64,000 nucleotides of DNA from Chthonomonas calidirosea T49 (GCF_000427095.1 NC_021487.1:434001-498000); one strand, 5' to 3'; counted from the first letter of the stretch, positions 47,325 to 57,531 are shown. Notes: a model not told the origin generated them from the letters alone. Program-made: numbers and translations.

Positions 47325-48614
47325 CTAGTCCACATCCTTCTTCAAAGTGCGCTCCACCATCGCCAGAAACTCTTTATTTGACTTTGTATGTTGCAAACGA
47401 TCTCGCAGTAACTCAAGAGCCTCTGCCGGATCGAGGCTGTAGAGCAGCCGACGCAGTTTTGTAATCTGGCGATAGGTCTCTTCGTCGTAGAGGAGTTCAT
47501 CGTGTCGCGTACCTGATTTAACGATGGAGATAGCTGGAAAGATCCGGCGGTCTGCTAGGCTTCTGTCAAGCTCAACTTCCATGTTGCCGGTTCCCTTGTA
47601 CTCCTCGAAAATCAGGTCGTCCATGCGGCTACCGGTATCTACCAAAGCGGTAGCCAATATGGTTAAGCTACCTCCCTCTTCTATGTTACGTGCTGCTCCA
47701 AAAAATCGTTTCGGCCTGTAGAGAGCTGCGGGGTCAAGTCCACCCGCTAACGTGCGTCCACTTGGGTTCACCGTAAGATTCGATGCCCGTGTGTAGCGCG
47801 TCAAGCTGTCCATAAGGACAACCACATCCCGCTTACCCTCTGCCAGTCGCTTGGCCTGCTCAAGCACCATATCGGCCACGCGCATATGGTTTTCCGGTGT
47901 TTCATCAAACGTGGAGCTAATAACCTCACCCCGAACGCTACGCCGAATATCCGTTACCTCCTCAGGGCGTTCATCGATCAGCAACACGATCAGAACGCAC
48001 TCAGGATGGTTCGTGGTGATGGCATTGGCAATGGTTTTCAGGAGGGTTGTTTTTCCGGCCTTCGGTTGGGCGACGATAAGACCGCGCTGTCCCTTCCCTA
48101 TCGGGCAAATGAGGTCCATAATTCGCCCGGTCATTTCGGTACGGCTCGTTTCAAGCACTAACCGCTCATTGGGATAGATCGGGGTAAGGTCATCGAAGTT
48201 AACGCGATTACGAGCGACTTCCGGGTCTACGCCGTTCACCGTCTCTACGCGTAAAAGCCCATAGTACTTCTCCGTGTCCTTAGGTGGGCGGATCATACCC
48301 GCCACCTCGTCGCCGGTTTTTAGGCCAAAACGCTTGATCTGCGCTTGGGCCACATAGATGTCCTCAGCGTTCGGGGAGAAGTTGCTGCGGCGTAAAAACC
48401 CCCACCCCTCCGGCATGATCTCGAGGATGCCTTTCGCGAAGATCATGATATTTCTTTCAGACTGAACCTGAAGTATCTTGCTGATCAGCTCGTCCTTGCG
48501 AACGCCGTTTGAGCTAGGCGGAATGCCGAGTTCCTTAGCTAGCTCCTGAAGCTCAGCAAGGCTCTTATTTTCGAGCATGGATAGGTCGAAGCTGGTGGTT
48601 GTTGTGTCTTCCAT
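47325..48614 (-). CDS. rho: Transcription termination factor Rho
   Basis: Hexameric RNA helicase, 429 residues. N-terminal Rho_N helix-extension-helix ([18 protein letters not shown]), CSD-type primary RNA site ([39 protein letters not shown]), then the RecA-like ATPase: [18 protein letters not shown] (Walker A), [51 protein letters not shown] (Q-loop) and [13 protein letters not shown]. No long N-terminal insertion, unlike actinobacterial Rho. A palindrome lies in its leader. Confidence 0.97.
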   Translation of the reverse strand: MEDTTTTSFDLSMLENKSLAELQELAKELGIPPSSNGVRKDELISKILQVQSERNIMIFAKGILEIMPEGWGFLRRSNFSPNAEDIYVAQAQIKRFGLKTGDEVAGMIRPPKDTEKYYGLLRVETVNGVDPEVARNRVNFDDLTPIYPNERLVLETSRTEMTGRIMDLICPIGKGQRGLIVAQPKAGKTTLLKTIANAITTNHPECVLIVLLIDERPEEVTDIRRSVRGEVISSTFDETPENHMRVADMVLEQAKRLAEGKRDVVVLMDSLTRYTRASNLTVNPSGRTLAGGLDPAALYRPKRFFGAARNIEEGGSLTILATALVDTGSRMDDLIFEEYKGTGNMEVELDRSLADRRIFPAISIVKSGTRHDELLYDEETYRQITKLRRLLYSLDPAEALELLRDRLQHTKSNKEFLAMVERTLKKDVD

Positions 48615-48695
48615 AGATACTAAATCACCTCGTTACTAAAAGAAGATAAGTCATGGATTTGATTTTTTGAAAAACGCTGGTTGATATAGGTGTTT

Positions 48696-48720
48696 ATCAT
48701 TGTGCTGCAAGCACAATGAT
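48696..48720. repeat. Perfect palindromic hairpin in the rho leader region
   Basis: ATCATTGTGCT, three-base GCA spacer, AGCACAATGAT: 11 perfect pairs, 82 bases upstream of the rho start. No U-run follows on either strand. It could be an operator for a dimeric repressor, an RNA element in rho autoregulation, or the end of the hpt message. The rest of the 48615-49001 gap shows no gene or recognised RNA. Confidence 0.5.
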
Positions 48721-49001
48721 GCAACAGTTCTTGCAATAGACGCATGGATGAGAGTATTGTTCTATCACTCCATCGGGGTGCCGAAAGTACTTATGGAAAT
48801 TTTGGGAGAAATTCGGTAGCTTCGAGAATAACCGACCGAGGAGCTTACGAAAGTATTGTCTGTTGAGTGTGGGTAGACTTTAACTGCTTGGCGCAAACTT
48901 ATCGCCAAAAGAGTTTACCTTGTACCGTTCCTAATACTATTATATCATACCTTCATATTTTTTCGCTCTCCACCGAGCGTGTCTCTGCTATCTCTCGTAT
49001 G

Positions 49002-49574
49002 TTATTCACTTATTTCTACGATTCCTATGTAAGGAAGGTTTCTGTACTGCTCGGCATAGTCCATGCCGTAACCTACCACAAAATGGTTATCAATTCGAAA
49101 CCCGCAATAGCGCACCTCAATCGGAACTCGCCTCCTTGAGGGTTTGTCAAGCAGTACACATACGGATACGCTGGCAGCATGCCGATTGCGTATGTTCTCC
49201 ATCAGATAGCTAAACCTCAGAGTTAACCCCGTGTCTAGAATATCCTCTACAATGATCACATCCTTGCCCGCTACTGAGGCGTCAAGATCTTTCAGAATAC
49301 GCACCTCGCCGGAAGTGTGAGTTGCTTTTCCATAAGATGAGATGGCTACAAAGTCGAATTCCACAGGGCGTGAGATGCTGCGTACAAGGTCCGCCAAAAA
49401 GATGGCAGCGCCTTTTAAGACCCCTACCAACAGCAATGGGCGATGGACATCTCGATAGTCCTCGGTGATCTGCTTGCCCAACTGTTGTAACCGATGCTGT
49501 ATCTGCTCCTCGGTGATAAAGGGCACCACTCGATGAGGTGGTAGAGCTTCGGTAATGTCAGACATACGGTTCAT
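49002..49574 (-). CDS. hpt: Hypoxanthine phosphoribosyltransferase
   Basis: Purine salvage: hypoxanthine or guanine plus PRPP to IMP or GMP. About 190 residues. PRPP loop [31 protein letters not shown] and RISSYG-like [17 protein letters not shown], and C-terminal [23 protein letters not shown]. The ATG at 49574 overlaps the guaA stop as ATGA, consistent with translational coupling; ATG at 49565 is the alternative. guaA and hpt both produce GMP, a sensible pairing. Confidence 0.95.
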   Translation of the reverse strand: MNRMSDITEALPPHRVVPFITEEQIQHRLQQLGKQITEDYRDVHRPLLLVGVLKGAAIFLADLVRSISRPVEFDFVAISSYGKATHTSGEVRILKDLDASVAGKDVIIVEDILDTGLTLRFSYLMENIRNRHAASVSVCVLLDKPSRRRVPIEVRYCGFRIDNHFVVGYGMDYAEQYRNLPYIGIVEISE

Positions 49575-51121
49575 TCCCACTCGATAGTTGCCGGCGGCTT
49601 GGTGCTGATGTCATAAACGACACGATTGACTCCGACGACCTCGTTGACGATACGACGACTCACTTTTTCGAGAAATTCATAGGGCAGACGTGCCCACTGG
49701 GCTGTCATAAAGTCCTCCGTTGTCACCGCTCTGAGCACAATAGGATAGGCGTAAGTTCGCTGATCACCCATCACCCCTACGCTGTAGATAGAGGTAAGAA
49801 CAGCAAACGCTTGACTGAGCGTACGATACAGGCCGGCCTTCTGCAGCTCCTCAACAAAGATGGCGTCAGCCTCGCGAAGAATGTGCAGCTTCTCAGGGGT
49901 CACTTCGCCAATAATGCGAATCGCTAGGCCGGGACCAGGAAACGGATGACGCCACACAATGCTTTCCGGCAGACCCATGGAGAGAGCTAAGGCACGCACT
50001 TCATCTTTGAATAGCATGCGCAAGGGCTCGATGACCTCAAGCTGCATGTCCTTAGGGAGTCCGCCGACGTTGTGATGGGTCTTGATAACATGGGCTTTGC
50101 TGCTAGCGCCACTCTCAATAACGTCGGGATAAAGCGTACCCTGTGCAAGAAACCTGGCCCCTCCAACTTCTGAGGCACATTCCTCAAAAACTCGCACGAA
50201 CTCCTCCCCAACGATCTTCCGCTTCTGCTCCGGGTCCGTTACGCCTTTAAGTCGTGCCAGGAAGCGATCTTGTGCGTCTACATATATCAAATGGATGCCG
50301 GAGGCCTCTGCGAAATCCCTACGTACCTGCTCGGCCTCCCCCTTGCGCAGAAGACCATGATCCACAAAAATACAGGTCAACTGCTTTCCAATAGCCCGAT
50401 GAAGCAAGGCAGCCACACAGCAGCTATCCACACCGCCCGACACACCACACACGACACGGCCGTCACCAACGCGTTCACATATTTCACGAATTGCTTGATC
50501 CAGAATGGATTGCGTGTTCCACCCACCCCTGCACCGACAGATCTCATACAGAAACGTGCGAATTAGCTCCTTCCCGAAGGGAGTGTGCTCAACCTCTGGA
50601 TGGAACTGAACCCCATAAAAGTGCCGACGTCTGTCGGCCATCGCGGCCACAGGGGTAGCCGATGTCATAGCCAGCAGTTCGAAGCCGGCGGGTGGGCTAA
50701 GCACTTTATCTCCATGGCTCATCCAGCAGGAGAGACGAGAGCCTTCCTGACCGATCGCCTGAAACAAAGGACTTGCCTTCAACAGTGTTATCTCCGCAGG
50801 CCCGAACTCCCGATGCGAAGCAGGCTCTACTTGCCCTCCAAGTTGATAAGCCATCAGCTGCAGCCCGTAGCAGATGCCGAGAATCGGCACACCGAGGGCA
50901 TATATTCCCGTGTCGGCCTTAGGAGCTTGCGGCTCATAGACACTGCTCGGGCCGCCAGACAAAATAAGCCCTTTTGGGTGGCGGGCCGCGAGACGTTCCG
51001 CCGAAATGTCACCAGGAACGATCTCACAATAAACCCCACACTCGCGCACTCGACGCGCGATAAGCTGGGTATACTGAGCCCCAAAATCAAGGACTAAAAC
51101 CAGCTCATTGGCGCTACTCAT
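49571..51121 (-). CDS. guaA: GMP synthase (glutamine-hydrolysing)
   Basis: XMP to GMP. About 516 residues from ATG at 51121 (GGAAGAGG upstream), overlapping the previous gene by eight bases; a 19-residue longer reading frame has no support. Glutaminase domain: [17 protein letters not shown] with nucleophile Cys, [14 protein letters not shown] with catalytic His and Glu. Synthetase domain: [16 protein letters not shown] (PP-loop), [29 protein letters not shown] and C-terminal ATIEWE. Both domains are complete. Confidence 0.97.
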   Translation of the reverse strand: MSSANELVLVLDFGAQYTQLIARRVRECGVYCEIVPGDISAERLAARHPKGLILSGGPSSVYEPQAPKADTGIYALGVPILGICYGLQLMAYQLGGQVEPASHREFGPAEITLLKASPLFQAIGQEGSRLSCWMSHGDKVLSPPAGFELLAMTSATPVAAMADRRRHFYGVQFHPEVEHTPFGKELIRTFLYEICRCRGGWNTQSILDQAIREICERVGDGRVVCGVSGGVDSCCVAALLHRAIGKQLTCIFVDHGLLRKGEAEQVRRDFAEASGIHLIYVDAQDRFLARLKGVTDPEQKRKIVGEEFVRVFEECASEVGGARFLAQGTLYPDVIESGASSKAHVIKTHHNVGGLPKDMQLEVIEPLRMLFKDEVRALALSMGLPESIVWRHPFPGPGLAIRIIGEVTPEKLHILREADAIFVEELQKAGLYRTLSQAFAVLTSIYSVGVMGDQRTYAYPIVLRAVTTEDFMTAQWARLPYEFLEKVSRRIVNEVVGVNRVVYDISTKPPATIEWE

Positions 51122-51944
51122 CCTCTTCCACTTCCTCCAAGCCATCCTCACCCTGCATGAGCCCGGCCCGCTCATCACGCTCCGCTAAAATGACCTCGAT
51201 GGGAGACTGGTTCTCTAGTCGTTCCTGCGGTGTTCGAACCCAGTTCGTGTAGGCCGAGAGAAGTGCCTCACGAACATCAGATTCGCTTAGGGTTGCATCG
51301 GCTAACAACTCCTCACGCAGTCGAAGCCATAGCCTCGAGGCTTGCCGATACAAAGCCGCCTCACGCCAGCCGGCCGGTTCGTTCCACAAAACCCCTTCCA
51401 CAAGCTCTTTCGGAAGCAGAAGGAGACGATTATCCAAATCTTCCAAAAGTTCTTGATTCCAGCGTACATAGGCCAATTCGGCGGCTTCGAGATCGAGAGC
51501 AGAGAGCTTTCGATAATCTATCAACCGTTTCTCAAACCAAGCCTGATTTCGGAGCGCATCCAGTATCCATTGCGGCGTCTTCCATCCCCTCTCCTCATCA
51601 AGAAACTGAAAAAAGAGCCCTAACGAAGCTGGGAGGATATGCGCGGCCGCTTCTTCCACGTAACTACTATCATGACGAATGTAGTAGTGGAACAAAAACC
51701 ATCTCAGGTCGAATTCATTCAGGTTGAACACTGTCGTCTGAGCGACGGTGGAGAGATATTCTAGAAAGGCCTCCACGTTCGCATAATGCCATGTTACTTG
51801 AGTTGATGTATGGTCTGTCAAATCTGTCATCCAGTTAAGAAACGCTTCAAGCACGAGATCGTTCTGCTCAATAACGTCCTCTGTACTGTCCAACGATTCC
51901 TCATCAACAAAGGAATAGTGGACTGCATGCCGCTCGTCCGTCAT
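51114..51944 (-). CDS. Acidic protein of unknown function upstream of guaA
   Basis: 276 residues, soluble, strongly acidic, mostly helical and Trp/Leu-rich, with no motif that I recognise. It has an N-terminal helical region ([17 protein letters not shown]), a middle part ([34 protein letters not shown]) and a late [17 protein letters not shown] with [20 protein letters not shown], followed by an acidic tail ([11 protein letters not shown]). The latter echoes the W-xxx-TPxxxL-x-SPIE pattern seen near the end of some antitoxin- or DNA-repair-associated orphan proteins, but this is weak. It overlaps guaA by eight bases, so co-expression is certain in design. Confidence 0.65.
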   Translation of the reverse strand: MTDERHAVHYSFVDEESLDSTEDVIEQNDLVLEAFLNWMTDLTDHTSTQVTWHYANVEAFLEYLSTVAQTTVFNLNEFDLRWFLFHYYIRHDSSYVEEAAAHILPASLGLFFQFLDEERGWKTPQWILDALRNQAWFEKRLIDYRKLSALDLEAAELAYVRWNQELLEDLDNRLLLLPKELVEGVLWNEPAGWREAALYRQASRLWLRLREELLADATLSESDVREALLSAYTNWVRTPQERLENQSPIEVILAERDERAGLMQGEDGLEEVEEDE

Positions 51945-51955
51945 CTCATGAAGTA

Positions 51956-52020
51956 GCGTGGAACCTCCTGCGCATAAACGCAGGGAGGAAGCACGGCTTA
52001 GCGCTGGCTTCCTTCCACGC
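51956..52020 (-). promoter_or_regulatory. Candidate structured RNA: compact three-way junction
   Basis: On the minus strand 65 bases fold as a three-way junction: P1 GCGTGGAA/TTCCACGC (52020-52013 with 51963-51956), P2 GGAAGC/GCTTCC (52012-52007 with 51992-51987, 14-base loop), P3 CCTGCG/CGCAGG (51984-51979 with 51972-51967, loop TTTATG). The junction strands are 0, 2 and 3 bases. An AGGAGG (51969-51964) is partly inside P3. It begins 12 bases upstream of the acidic gene that leads the guaA-hpt operon. I match it to no known riboswitch family; a leader element or an intergenic repeat are both possible. Confidence 0.45.
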
Positions 52021-52094
52021 CTCCCTCCTTTCTAGTTTTTTGCGATTTTCGATGAACGGAATCGTTCTTACCCTTTATGCTACCCGATAAGTCC

Positions 52095-53402
52095 TTAAAA
52101 TGTCGGCGCGTTTGCCGACTGAATGGCGCCAAGGAGAATGAGAGAAAGCGCACCTAGTAGCGCTAAGAGAAGATAGCACGCTACTTTCAAGTAACGCTCC
52201 GGAAGGATGTCTCTCCAAATCCCCCACCAGCCTAGGCTCATCAGAATCCCCAAGGGCAGTATCACCGGATACATGTATCGTCCTTGAACTTGAAAATAGT
52301 GAGACAGAAAGACAATAAACGCGATACCGACAATCCCCACGGACGCCATTAGCAGCCAAATACCGTGAATCTGGTAGGTCGCAAATCCCTTGCGCTGTCG
52401 ATGAACCCTTGCTAGTCCAACGGCCATCATTAGGCTAATAAGCGCCGTCAGCAGGTAGACGGTTCCGGGCAGGTAGGCGGGTATACCCTGTGCAGCAAGC
52501 TTAGGGGTGCCAAAAACAGCCCAGAAACTCATAAAGCTCCATAACAGGCTGTGCCACCAGTAGCTGCCCCATCCTCCAAGATGCTGTGCCACTACAGACG
52601 CCTGTGCTGTTCCAGCAAAAGTCTGCGAAAACTCCTTGAGCGGAAACAGCTCGCCATACACAATGACGTTCCTTATATACCACCAACCTGCCACCAAAAG
52701 GCTCATACAGCTAACCACTGCCGCTGAGATCACCAGTTTTCTCGTTTGCTGACCAGAAAGATACATAAGCCATAAGAAGAAGAGAAAAACTGGGATGAGG
52801 AGGATAGCAGTTACTTTTGTTATGAGCCCCAGCCCTAGGCTCAAACCTATCCAGCAACTACGAGAGAGAGTAAGCCCCTCTCTCAAGCTGACCACCATCG
52901 CGAGGAAAGCGGCAGCAAACCAAACCTCAAGGAGCGCATCGTTGTTGATGACGGAGGTCAGCATGATGTGACCTGGGAGCAAAGCCACAATGCCCGCCCC
53001 CAGAAAAGCGAGTAAGTCCCTGTCGGGAAACAGGTTTCTGCCAACGAGATAGGTCAGCACAATCACGATTGCGCCACAAAAGATGGAGAGGAGCCGAACG
53101 GCTCTATACCCCATGCGATAAAATGGCAGCGCTAGAAGGTAGTAAAGCGGTGGCTGGTGCCACTCATAATTTTGTTTTGTGGCATCGTTCTGCCAGTCGC
53201 GGAACGAGGGCAGATGCCCTAGTGACAAGGTGCGAACATACTGGGCGTGAGCGTTTTCATCGGGGGCGTCCTGATAGCCCGTCTGGCCTATCGGAACGAG
53301 CCAAGCGTGGATCAAAGCCCCACAGAGGTAGATAAAAAGCAAGATCAACAAGGGCAGATGCAACGCAACGCGATGACTTAACAGAGGACGACTAGTGGTC
53401 AT
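52095..53402 (-). CDS. GT39/ArnT-type membrane glycosyltransferase
   Basis: About 435 residues with roughly 11 spans. The first extracytoplasmic loop holds YQDAPDENAHAQYVRTLSLG, with the conserved acidic pair (DE) of dolichyl- or polyprenyl-phosphate sugar transferases, then YEWHQPPLYYLLALPFYRMG (the HPPLYY motif) and LTSVINNDALLEVWF. GLITKVTAILLIPVF is typical. It would move sugar from a lipid carrier to a protein or glycan on the outer face. ATG at 53402 is chosen (GAGG seven bases upstream), overlapping the next gene upstream by 11 bases. Confidence 0.88.
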   Translation of the reverse strand: MTTSRPLLSHRVALHLPLLILLFIYLCGALIHAWLVPIGQTGYQDAPDENAHAQYVRTLSLGHLPSFRDWQNDATKQNYEWHQPPLYYLLALPFYRMGYRAVRLLSIFCGAIVIVLTYLVGRNLFPDRDLLAFLGAGIVALLPGHIMLTSVINNDALLEVWFAAAFLAMVVSLREGLTLSRSCWIGLSLGLGLITKVTAILLIPVFLFFLWLMYLSGQQTRKLVISAAVVSCMSLLVAGWWYIRNVIVYGELFPLKEFSQTFAGTAQASVVAQHLGGWGSYWWHSLLWSFMSFWAVFGTPKLAAQGIPAYLPGTVYLLTALISLMMAVGLARVHRQRKGFATYQIHGIWLLMASVGIVGIAFIVFLSHYFQVQGRYMYPVILPLGILMSLGWWGIWRDILPERYLKVACYLLLALLGALSLILLGAIQSANAPTF

Positions 53403-55464
53403 TTCCAAGCCTCAGCACCACGCATCCATGGCTGACATAGACGGGAACCCAGAAGTGTTGACTGATCGCAAGCCCAATGAGCTTTCTCCAGTACGTCAAA
53501 CTATCCGAAGGAGATGTATACCACTGAAAAAGCAGCGACAGCGCACTATCGGAAGGAATAGGGACGTGTTGGGTATTCATTGGAGACCAGTTGAGATTGA
53601 TGATTGCATAATGATACCCGTGCATCAGGAACCACGAGGTCAGTTGAGCGGCATTCGAAAACCGACTATACGGAATATACGCGGAGTGCTCTGCATCACC
53701 CCACAGGTAAGGCCTGTTGAGATAGTACCCCCTGTCTTCCTCATAGAGCAGAACGCCATCCCGTGGCTTTGTGTGATGATTCACCCAATCCTCACAATTG
53801 TAGACATCTATCGTATCTTCCAAAAACTTCTGCTCATTCGCCTTACTCGACAGGACATGGAGCACTTGTAAAACATTCAGATCGCTGGCCGGCAAGCCGG
53901 TCTGCTGCATAAAAGCAACCGCGCTCTGGCCGCCATAAGGAAACAGAGTCAATCCACAGAGCAAGTAGACCACCTGACCGGCGATCAGCAAAGCTACCAC
54001 GACCTTAATGAGGATATCCAGTCTTGCCCTTGATGATCGACGCAAAAGCTGCCATGCCCCATACCCGCCTCCGATAGCAAAGAGAGGCATCATCTGAATG
54101 AGATAGCGACCTATCTGAGCTAGAAAAAACCAAATGACCAGTTGGCAGATGCCCAGGAGAAGCACGATTTTCACAGTACGGGGTAGGCGCCGAACAAGAA
54201 GGAGGGGGAAACAGAACGCCTGGTACAAGCCACCTATCAAAGCACCAAAGTTATACTCCCCCCCATTGAAATATCTTGGCACGCTTACCAGCAGTTGCCA
54301 GGGCGCTAGCAGCAGATTGATCAAAGCCTCATGAGGATCGCGCAGCAGCGCGTGGGGAAATCCGAACCGATTCTGTTCGGAGTTATAGGCCTTCTCCCGT
54401 GCAAGACTCCAGTACAAACTGTGCGGAAATAGCCGAAAGTAGAAAGGATAGACAGGGTTATGCAACAGGATCGCGTTCTTGATGTACCATGGGGAACCGA
54501 CCAGGAGCGCAGCGATAAAATAGATCAGAGCATATCGCAGCAACGCTTTCCGCATGAGCAGCAAGCCGCCGAGCAGCCCGAAAGGAATGAGCCCCAAATA
54601 TTTGATTCCCAGGTTGAACCCCATGAGTATCCCTGCAAGCAAGCAACACTGAAAACAACTTCGTGGGGCGAAGAGCCTATTATCTAAAACAGGCAGCAGA
54701 ACAAGCACTGCCAACGTGGAATAGCAGGCGCCGGCTATGTCCACATAGGCCGTCGTCGCCTCCCATACGATAAGAGGTGTAGTAGCAAGGATGAGAGCCG
54801 CAATAAACCCAACCGGCGCCTCATAGTGCCGGGAACAGGCAGCGATAATCCCTAAAACAAGCAAGAGGAGGGTCATCCAATGAAAATAGTTCGCCAAAGT
54901 AGAGCCGCCAAACAGTAGACCTATTACATAGAGCATCTCCATAAGCATCGGAAAGTTGCTATGATGATCGGTCGGCAGAGGGACCACACGATGGTTGGCA
55001 ATAAAAACTTTGGGATCAGCAAGATGATATGCCAGCACGTCCCACTCCATCGCCGAAGGAGGACGCATGGCCAAAACAGCGCTCACAATGGCAATTAAGC
55101 CCAATGAGAGCAGACAAAACCGGATGACGATCGTGTCCACGGAGAAGTTGTTCGTACGAACAGGGCGCCATGTGGTCAGCCATCGCCTGAGCTCTCCACT
55201 TTGGAGGATAGTCCCCGGCAGCCCCACGATGGCCAATACAAGCAACCAAGCGACCACAAAGTGCACATAGAGAAAACCGGCAAGACCAAGGAAGAAGACT
55301 CCGTAGCCGATAATGCCCAGGCCAAGAGCGGTGGCGTAGACAAAACGCTCCAAGGGGTAGGGCTTCAGCGCATCAAACCATTGTAAGAGTGTCTGGCCAA
55401 CTCCTGAGGCGATAACGAACAACAGCAGAGCCAGAAGGAGAGACAGGAGTTGCTGCGCTATCAT
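53392..55464 (-). CDS. Large polytopic membrane protein, GT-C glycosyltransferase-like
   Basis: 690 residues, about 13 spans, then an extracytoplasmic C-terminal part. Loop segment MRPPSAMEWDVLAYHLADPKVFIANHRVVPLPTD carries the acidic and His residues typical of the RgtA/PMT-like first loop; NLGIKYLGLIPFGLLGG and GSPWYIKNAILLHNPVYPFYF are later GT-C marks. The donor and acceptor are unknown. The ATG at 55464 overlaps the metallophosphatase stop as ATGA. It is part of the tight TPR-phosphatase-GT-GT operon. Confidence 0.85.
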   Translation of the reverse strand: MIAQQLLSLLLALLLFVIASGVGQTLLQWFDALKPYPLERFVYATALGLGIIGYGVFFLGLAGFLYVHFVVAWLLVLAIVGLPGTILQSGELRRWLTTWRPVRTNNFSVDTIVIRFCLLSLGLIAIVSAVLAMRPPSAMEWDVLAYHLADPKVFIANHRVVPLPTDHHSNFPMLMEMLYVIGLLFGGSTLANYFHWMTLLLLVLGIIAACSRHYEAPVGFIAALILATTPLIVWEATTAYVDIAGACYSTLAVLVLLPVLDNRLFAPRSCFQCCLLAGILMGFNLGIKYLGLIPFGLLGGLLLMRKALLRYALIYFIAALLVGSPWYIKNAILLHNPVYPFYFRLFPHSLYWSLAREKAYNSEQNRFGFPHALLRDPHEALINLLLAPWQLLVSVPRYFNGGEYNFGALIGGLYQAFCFPLLLVRRLPRTVKIVLLLGICQLVIWFFLAQIGRYLIQMMPLFAIGGGYGAWQLLRRSSRARLDILIKVVVALLIAGQVVYLLCGLTLFPYGGQSAVAFMQQTGLPASDLNVLQVLHVLSSKANEQKFLEDTIDVYNCEDWVNHHTKPRDGVLLYEEDRGYYLNRPYLWGDAEHSAYIPYSRFSNAAQLTSWFLMHGYHYAIINLNWSPMNTQHVPIPSDSALSLLFQWYTSPSDSLTYWRKLIGLAISQHFWVPVYVSHGCVVLRLGNDH

Positions 55465-56255
55465 AAAGCCTCAACCCTGGCGGTGAGACGCCCCTTCTCC
55501 CCTCTACCCCGCTGAAAATCCCACTCGACATACCCAATGTGCCTCGCATAGCAGCCCGCCTGAACGATGAGCGTGTCCCCTACCCACTCTCCCTGCGGGA
55601 GCAGCTCGTGAGTATGCCCTCCAATGATAAGATCGAGGGTGGGCACCGACTCCGCCAACCTCCTATCCATTGCAACGCCGATATGAGTTAATGCAATGGT
55701 GAGATCGGGCTGAACCCACGCTTGAAGACGCGGGATCATCTCTGTGGCAACTTTGAGGGGATTTTCAAACAGATAGGCGGAGATGGAACGGCTCGCCATA
55801 CGGGCGGTGATCATCGGAACCGTGAGGCCAACCACCAGAACTTTCTGCTGGAGTGGCGCTGTTCGGATGAAGGCGGGCTGCAGAGGCAAGCTTGGCGATG
55901 AAGCGAAATAGGTGTCCATCGGTCGGGAATATGTGAAAGAGCTGTCCTTCTCATATAGATTAGCACAAAGGATAGGAAACGTCGCACGACCAATTTTACA
56001 GCGTAGCCCCACCTTCGTAAAATGAAACTCGCGGTTCCCCAGGGTCATCGCGTCGTAGCCGCAGGCATTCATTAGATCGAGGATCGGCTCGCCCCGAAGA
56101 TGGTAGTTAAGATTACCTGCAGAGATGGCATCCCCGGCATCTAAAAGCAGCAAGCAACGATCTCCCAGCGATTGCTTCAGTTCCCGGATCCGCTCGGCCT
56201 TTTCGGAAGTCAGTTTGTTATGGAAGTCGTTGGTATGTAAAATAAAAAAACTCAT
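55461..56255 (-). CDS. Metallophosphatase of the 5'-nucleotidase (UshA-like) type
   Basis: 264 residues, only the catalytic domain; the C-terminal nucleotide-recognition domain of UshA is missing. Metal ligands: TNDFHN (Asp, His), LDAGDAIS, ALTHIG and GGHTHE. The block normally reading GNHE is GNRE (TLGNREFHF), so the catalytic-loop His is replaced by Arg, which may lower or change activity. No signal peptide. Both ends overlap neighbours by four bases (ATGA). Substrates could be nucleotides or phosphorylated sugars of the neighbouring glycan pathway. Confidence 0.88.
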   Translation of the reverse strand: MSFFILHTNDFHNKLTSEKAERIRELKQSLGDRCLLLLDAGDAISAGNLNYHLRGEPILDLMNACGYDAMTLGNREFHFTKVGLRCKIGRATFPILCANLYEKDSSFTYSRPMDTYFASSPSLPLQPAFIRTAPLQQKVLVVGLTVPMITARMASRSISAYLFENPLKVATEMIPRLQAWVQPDLTIALTHIGVAMDRRLAESVPTLDLIIGGHTHELLPQGEWVGDTLIVQAGCYARHIGYVEWDFQRGRGEKGRLTARVEAL

Positions 56256-57472
56256 GATCCGATAAGGTTTGATTCGGATGAAAAAGTTCGAAAGTAGGCG
56301 TTCTCTAAGTAACTATAGGCCTCACGCAACGAAACGCTCTTCGAATCGCGCGACATAGCATGGTAAATATCCGACAAGGCCGAGGTTATATCCGTTCGGG
56401 AGGCCACAGCTAAACCAGCATCGTAAGCGCGTTTCGCACGCGCCCAATCTCCCTTTACCGCGTAGATAAGCCCAAGGTTGAACTGTACATACGCCAGCGT
56501 CTTGTCGAGCTGAAGCGCTTTCTCACTGGAAGCGATCGCGGCATCATAATCGCCCGCATTGTACTGCGCCCAACCTAAATTGCCCCACAAAATCGCGTCC
56601 TTTGGGTTGAGAGCCAAAGCTTGCTGGTACGTCTCAATCGCTTGCTGATGCTTCCCTTCCGTGTCGTACACCTCTGCAAGAGTCGCGAGAGCGTCCGCAT
56701 TTTTGGGGTCTTGCGCGATAAGCTGCTTTACGAGGTTCTCAGCCTGCAGATAACGCCCTGTCCCTGCCAGCGCGTTCGCCAGCCCCATCTGTATCTGTCG
56801 GCCAAGCTGCTGGCCGGGCTGCGTTTTCGCTAGTGGGCTTTGATTCAGTAAATGGAGGGCCGCCTCATACTCCAACACGGCTCGATCATGCTCATTTAAC
56901 TGCTCGTACACATCCCCTAAGGCCGCATGGGCCTCCAAACTATCCGGCGATAACCCAAGGGCATCTAAGTAAGCCTGCGCCGCCTCATGATAGTTCTTCG
57001 TCTGTACGTAGGTATTGCCAAGCTGTAGCCATAGAGAGGCATCCGAAGGCTCAAGAGCGATCGCCCTTCGCAGCGCCTGCTCGGCGGCTGCGTACTTCTT
57101 TTGACCCGACAAGGCCTCTGCCAACAGCTCATAGGGAGCGGGCTGATTCTCCGCTAATGTAATGGCCTTCTGCGCTTCCGTCTCCGCCTCTGTGTAGTTC
57201 TTGAGTTGCAAATCGATAGAAGCTAATAGTTCATGCGGAGGCAGCTGATCGGGATAAAGTTGCGTAGCTTGTCGTAGCACATTCGCTGCATCCTGCAGCT
57301 TGTTTTGGGAATACGCCTGACGCGCCGCGTTCATTAGGGACTCAAAAGAAGGCTTAACAGGAGCCATGGGTGGAGATGGCTTCGTTACGGTCCCCTGAGA
57401 TTGGCAAAAGCCCCGCAACCCTACCAACAGAAGAGCGCTCACAATGGTTGCTGTCAAGAAAAAGGAACGCAT
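56252..57472 (-). CDS. Exported TPR-repeat protein
   Basis: 406 residues. Signal peptide (MRSFFLTATIVSALLLVGLRG, cleavage near CQSQG), then a Pro-rich linker and about nine tetratricopeptide repeats (for example AAEQALRRAIALEPSDASLW, AIETYQQALALNPKDAILWG). Such proteins are scaffolds. Position as first gene of the phosphatase and glycosyltransferase operon suggests an envelope assembly role. AAGGAG lies seven bases before the ATG. Confidence 0.9.
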   Translation of the reverse strand: MRSFFLTATIVSALLLVGLRGFCQSQGTVTKPSPPMAPVKPSFESLMNAARQAYSQNKLQDAANVLRQATQLYPDQLPPHELLASIDLQLKNYTEAETEAQKAITLAENQPAPYELLAEALSGQKKYAAAEQALRRAIALEPSDASLWLQLGNTYVQTKNYHEAAQAYLDALGLSPDSLEAHAALGDVYEQLNEHDRAVLEYEAALHLLNQSPLAKTQPGQQLGRQIQMGLANALAGTGRYLQAENLVKQLIAQDPKNADALATLAEVYDTEGKHQQAIETYQQALALNPKDAILWGNLGWAQYNAGDYDAAIASSEKALQLDKTLAYVQFNLGLIYAVKGDWARAKRAYDAGLAVASRTDITSALSDIYHAMSRDSKSVSLREAYSYLENAYFRTFSSESNLIGS

Positions 57473-57501
57473 TAAATACTCCTTCTGTTTATTTTGTGGC
57501 T

Positions 57502-57531
57502 AATCTACATAAGTACGAGCCGCTTTGTCAA
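57502..57531 (-). promoter_or_regulatory. Promoter of the TPR-phosphatase-glycosyltransferase operon
   Basis: On the minus strand TTGACA (57531-57526), 18-base spacer, TAGATT (57507-57502), four of six -10 matches. It sits in the 106-base divergent gap to dacB. I could not place a convincing promoter for dacB in the same gap. Confidence 0.6.

Noticed and set aside
50585-51097. 170-residue frame antisense to guaA
   Set aside because: Shadow of guaA's glutaminase domain; no SD and unlikely composition.
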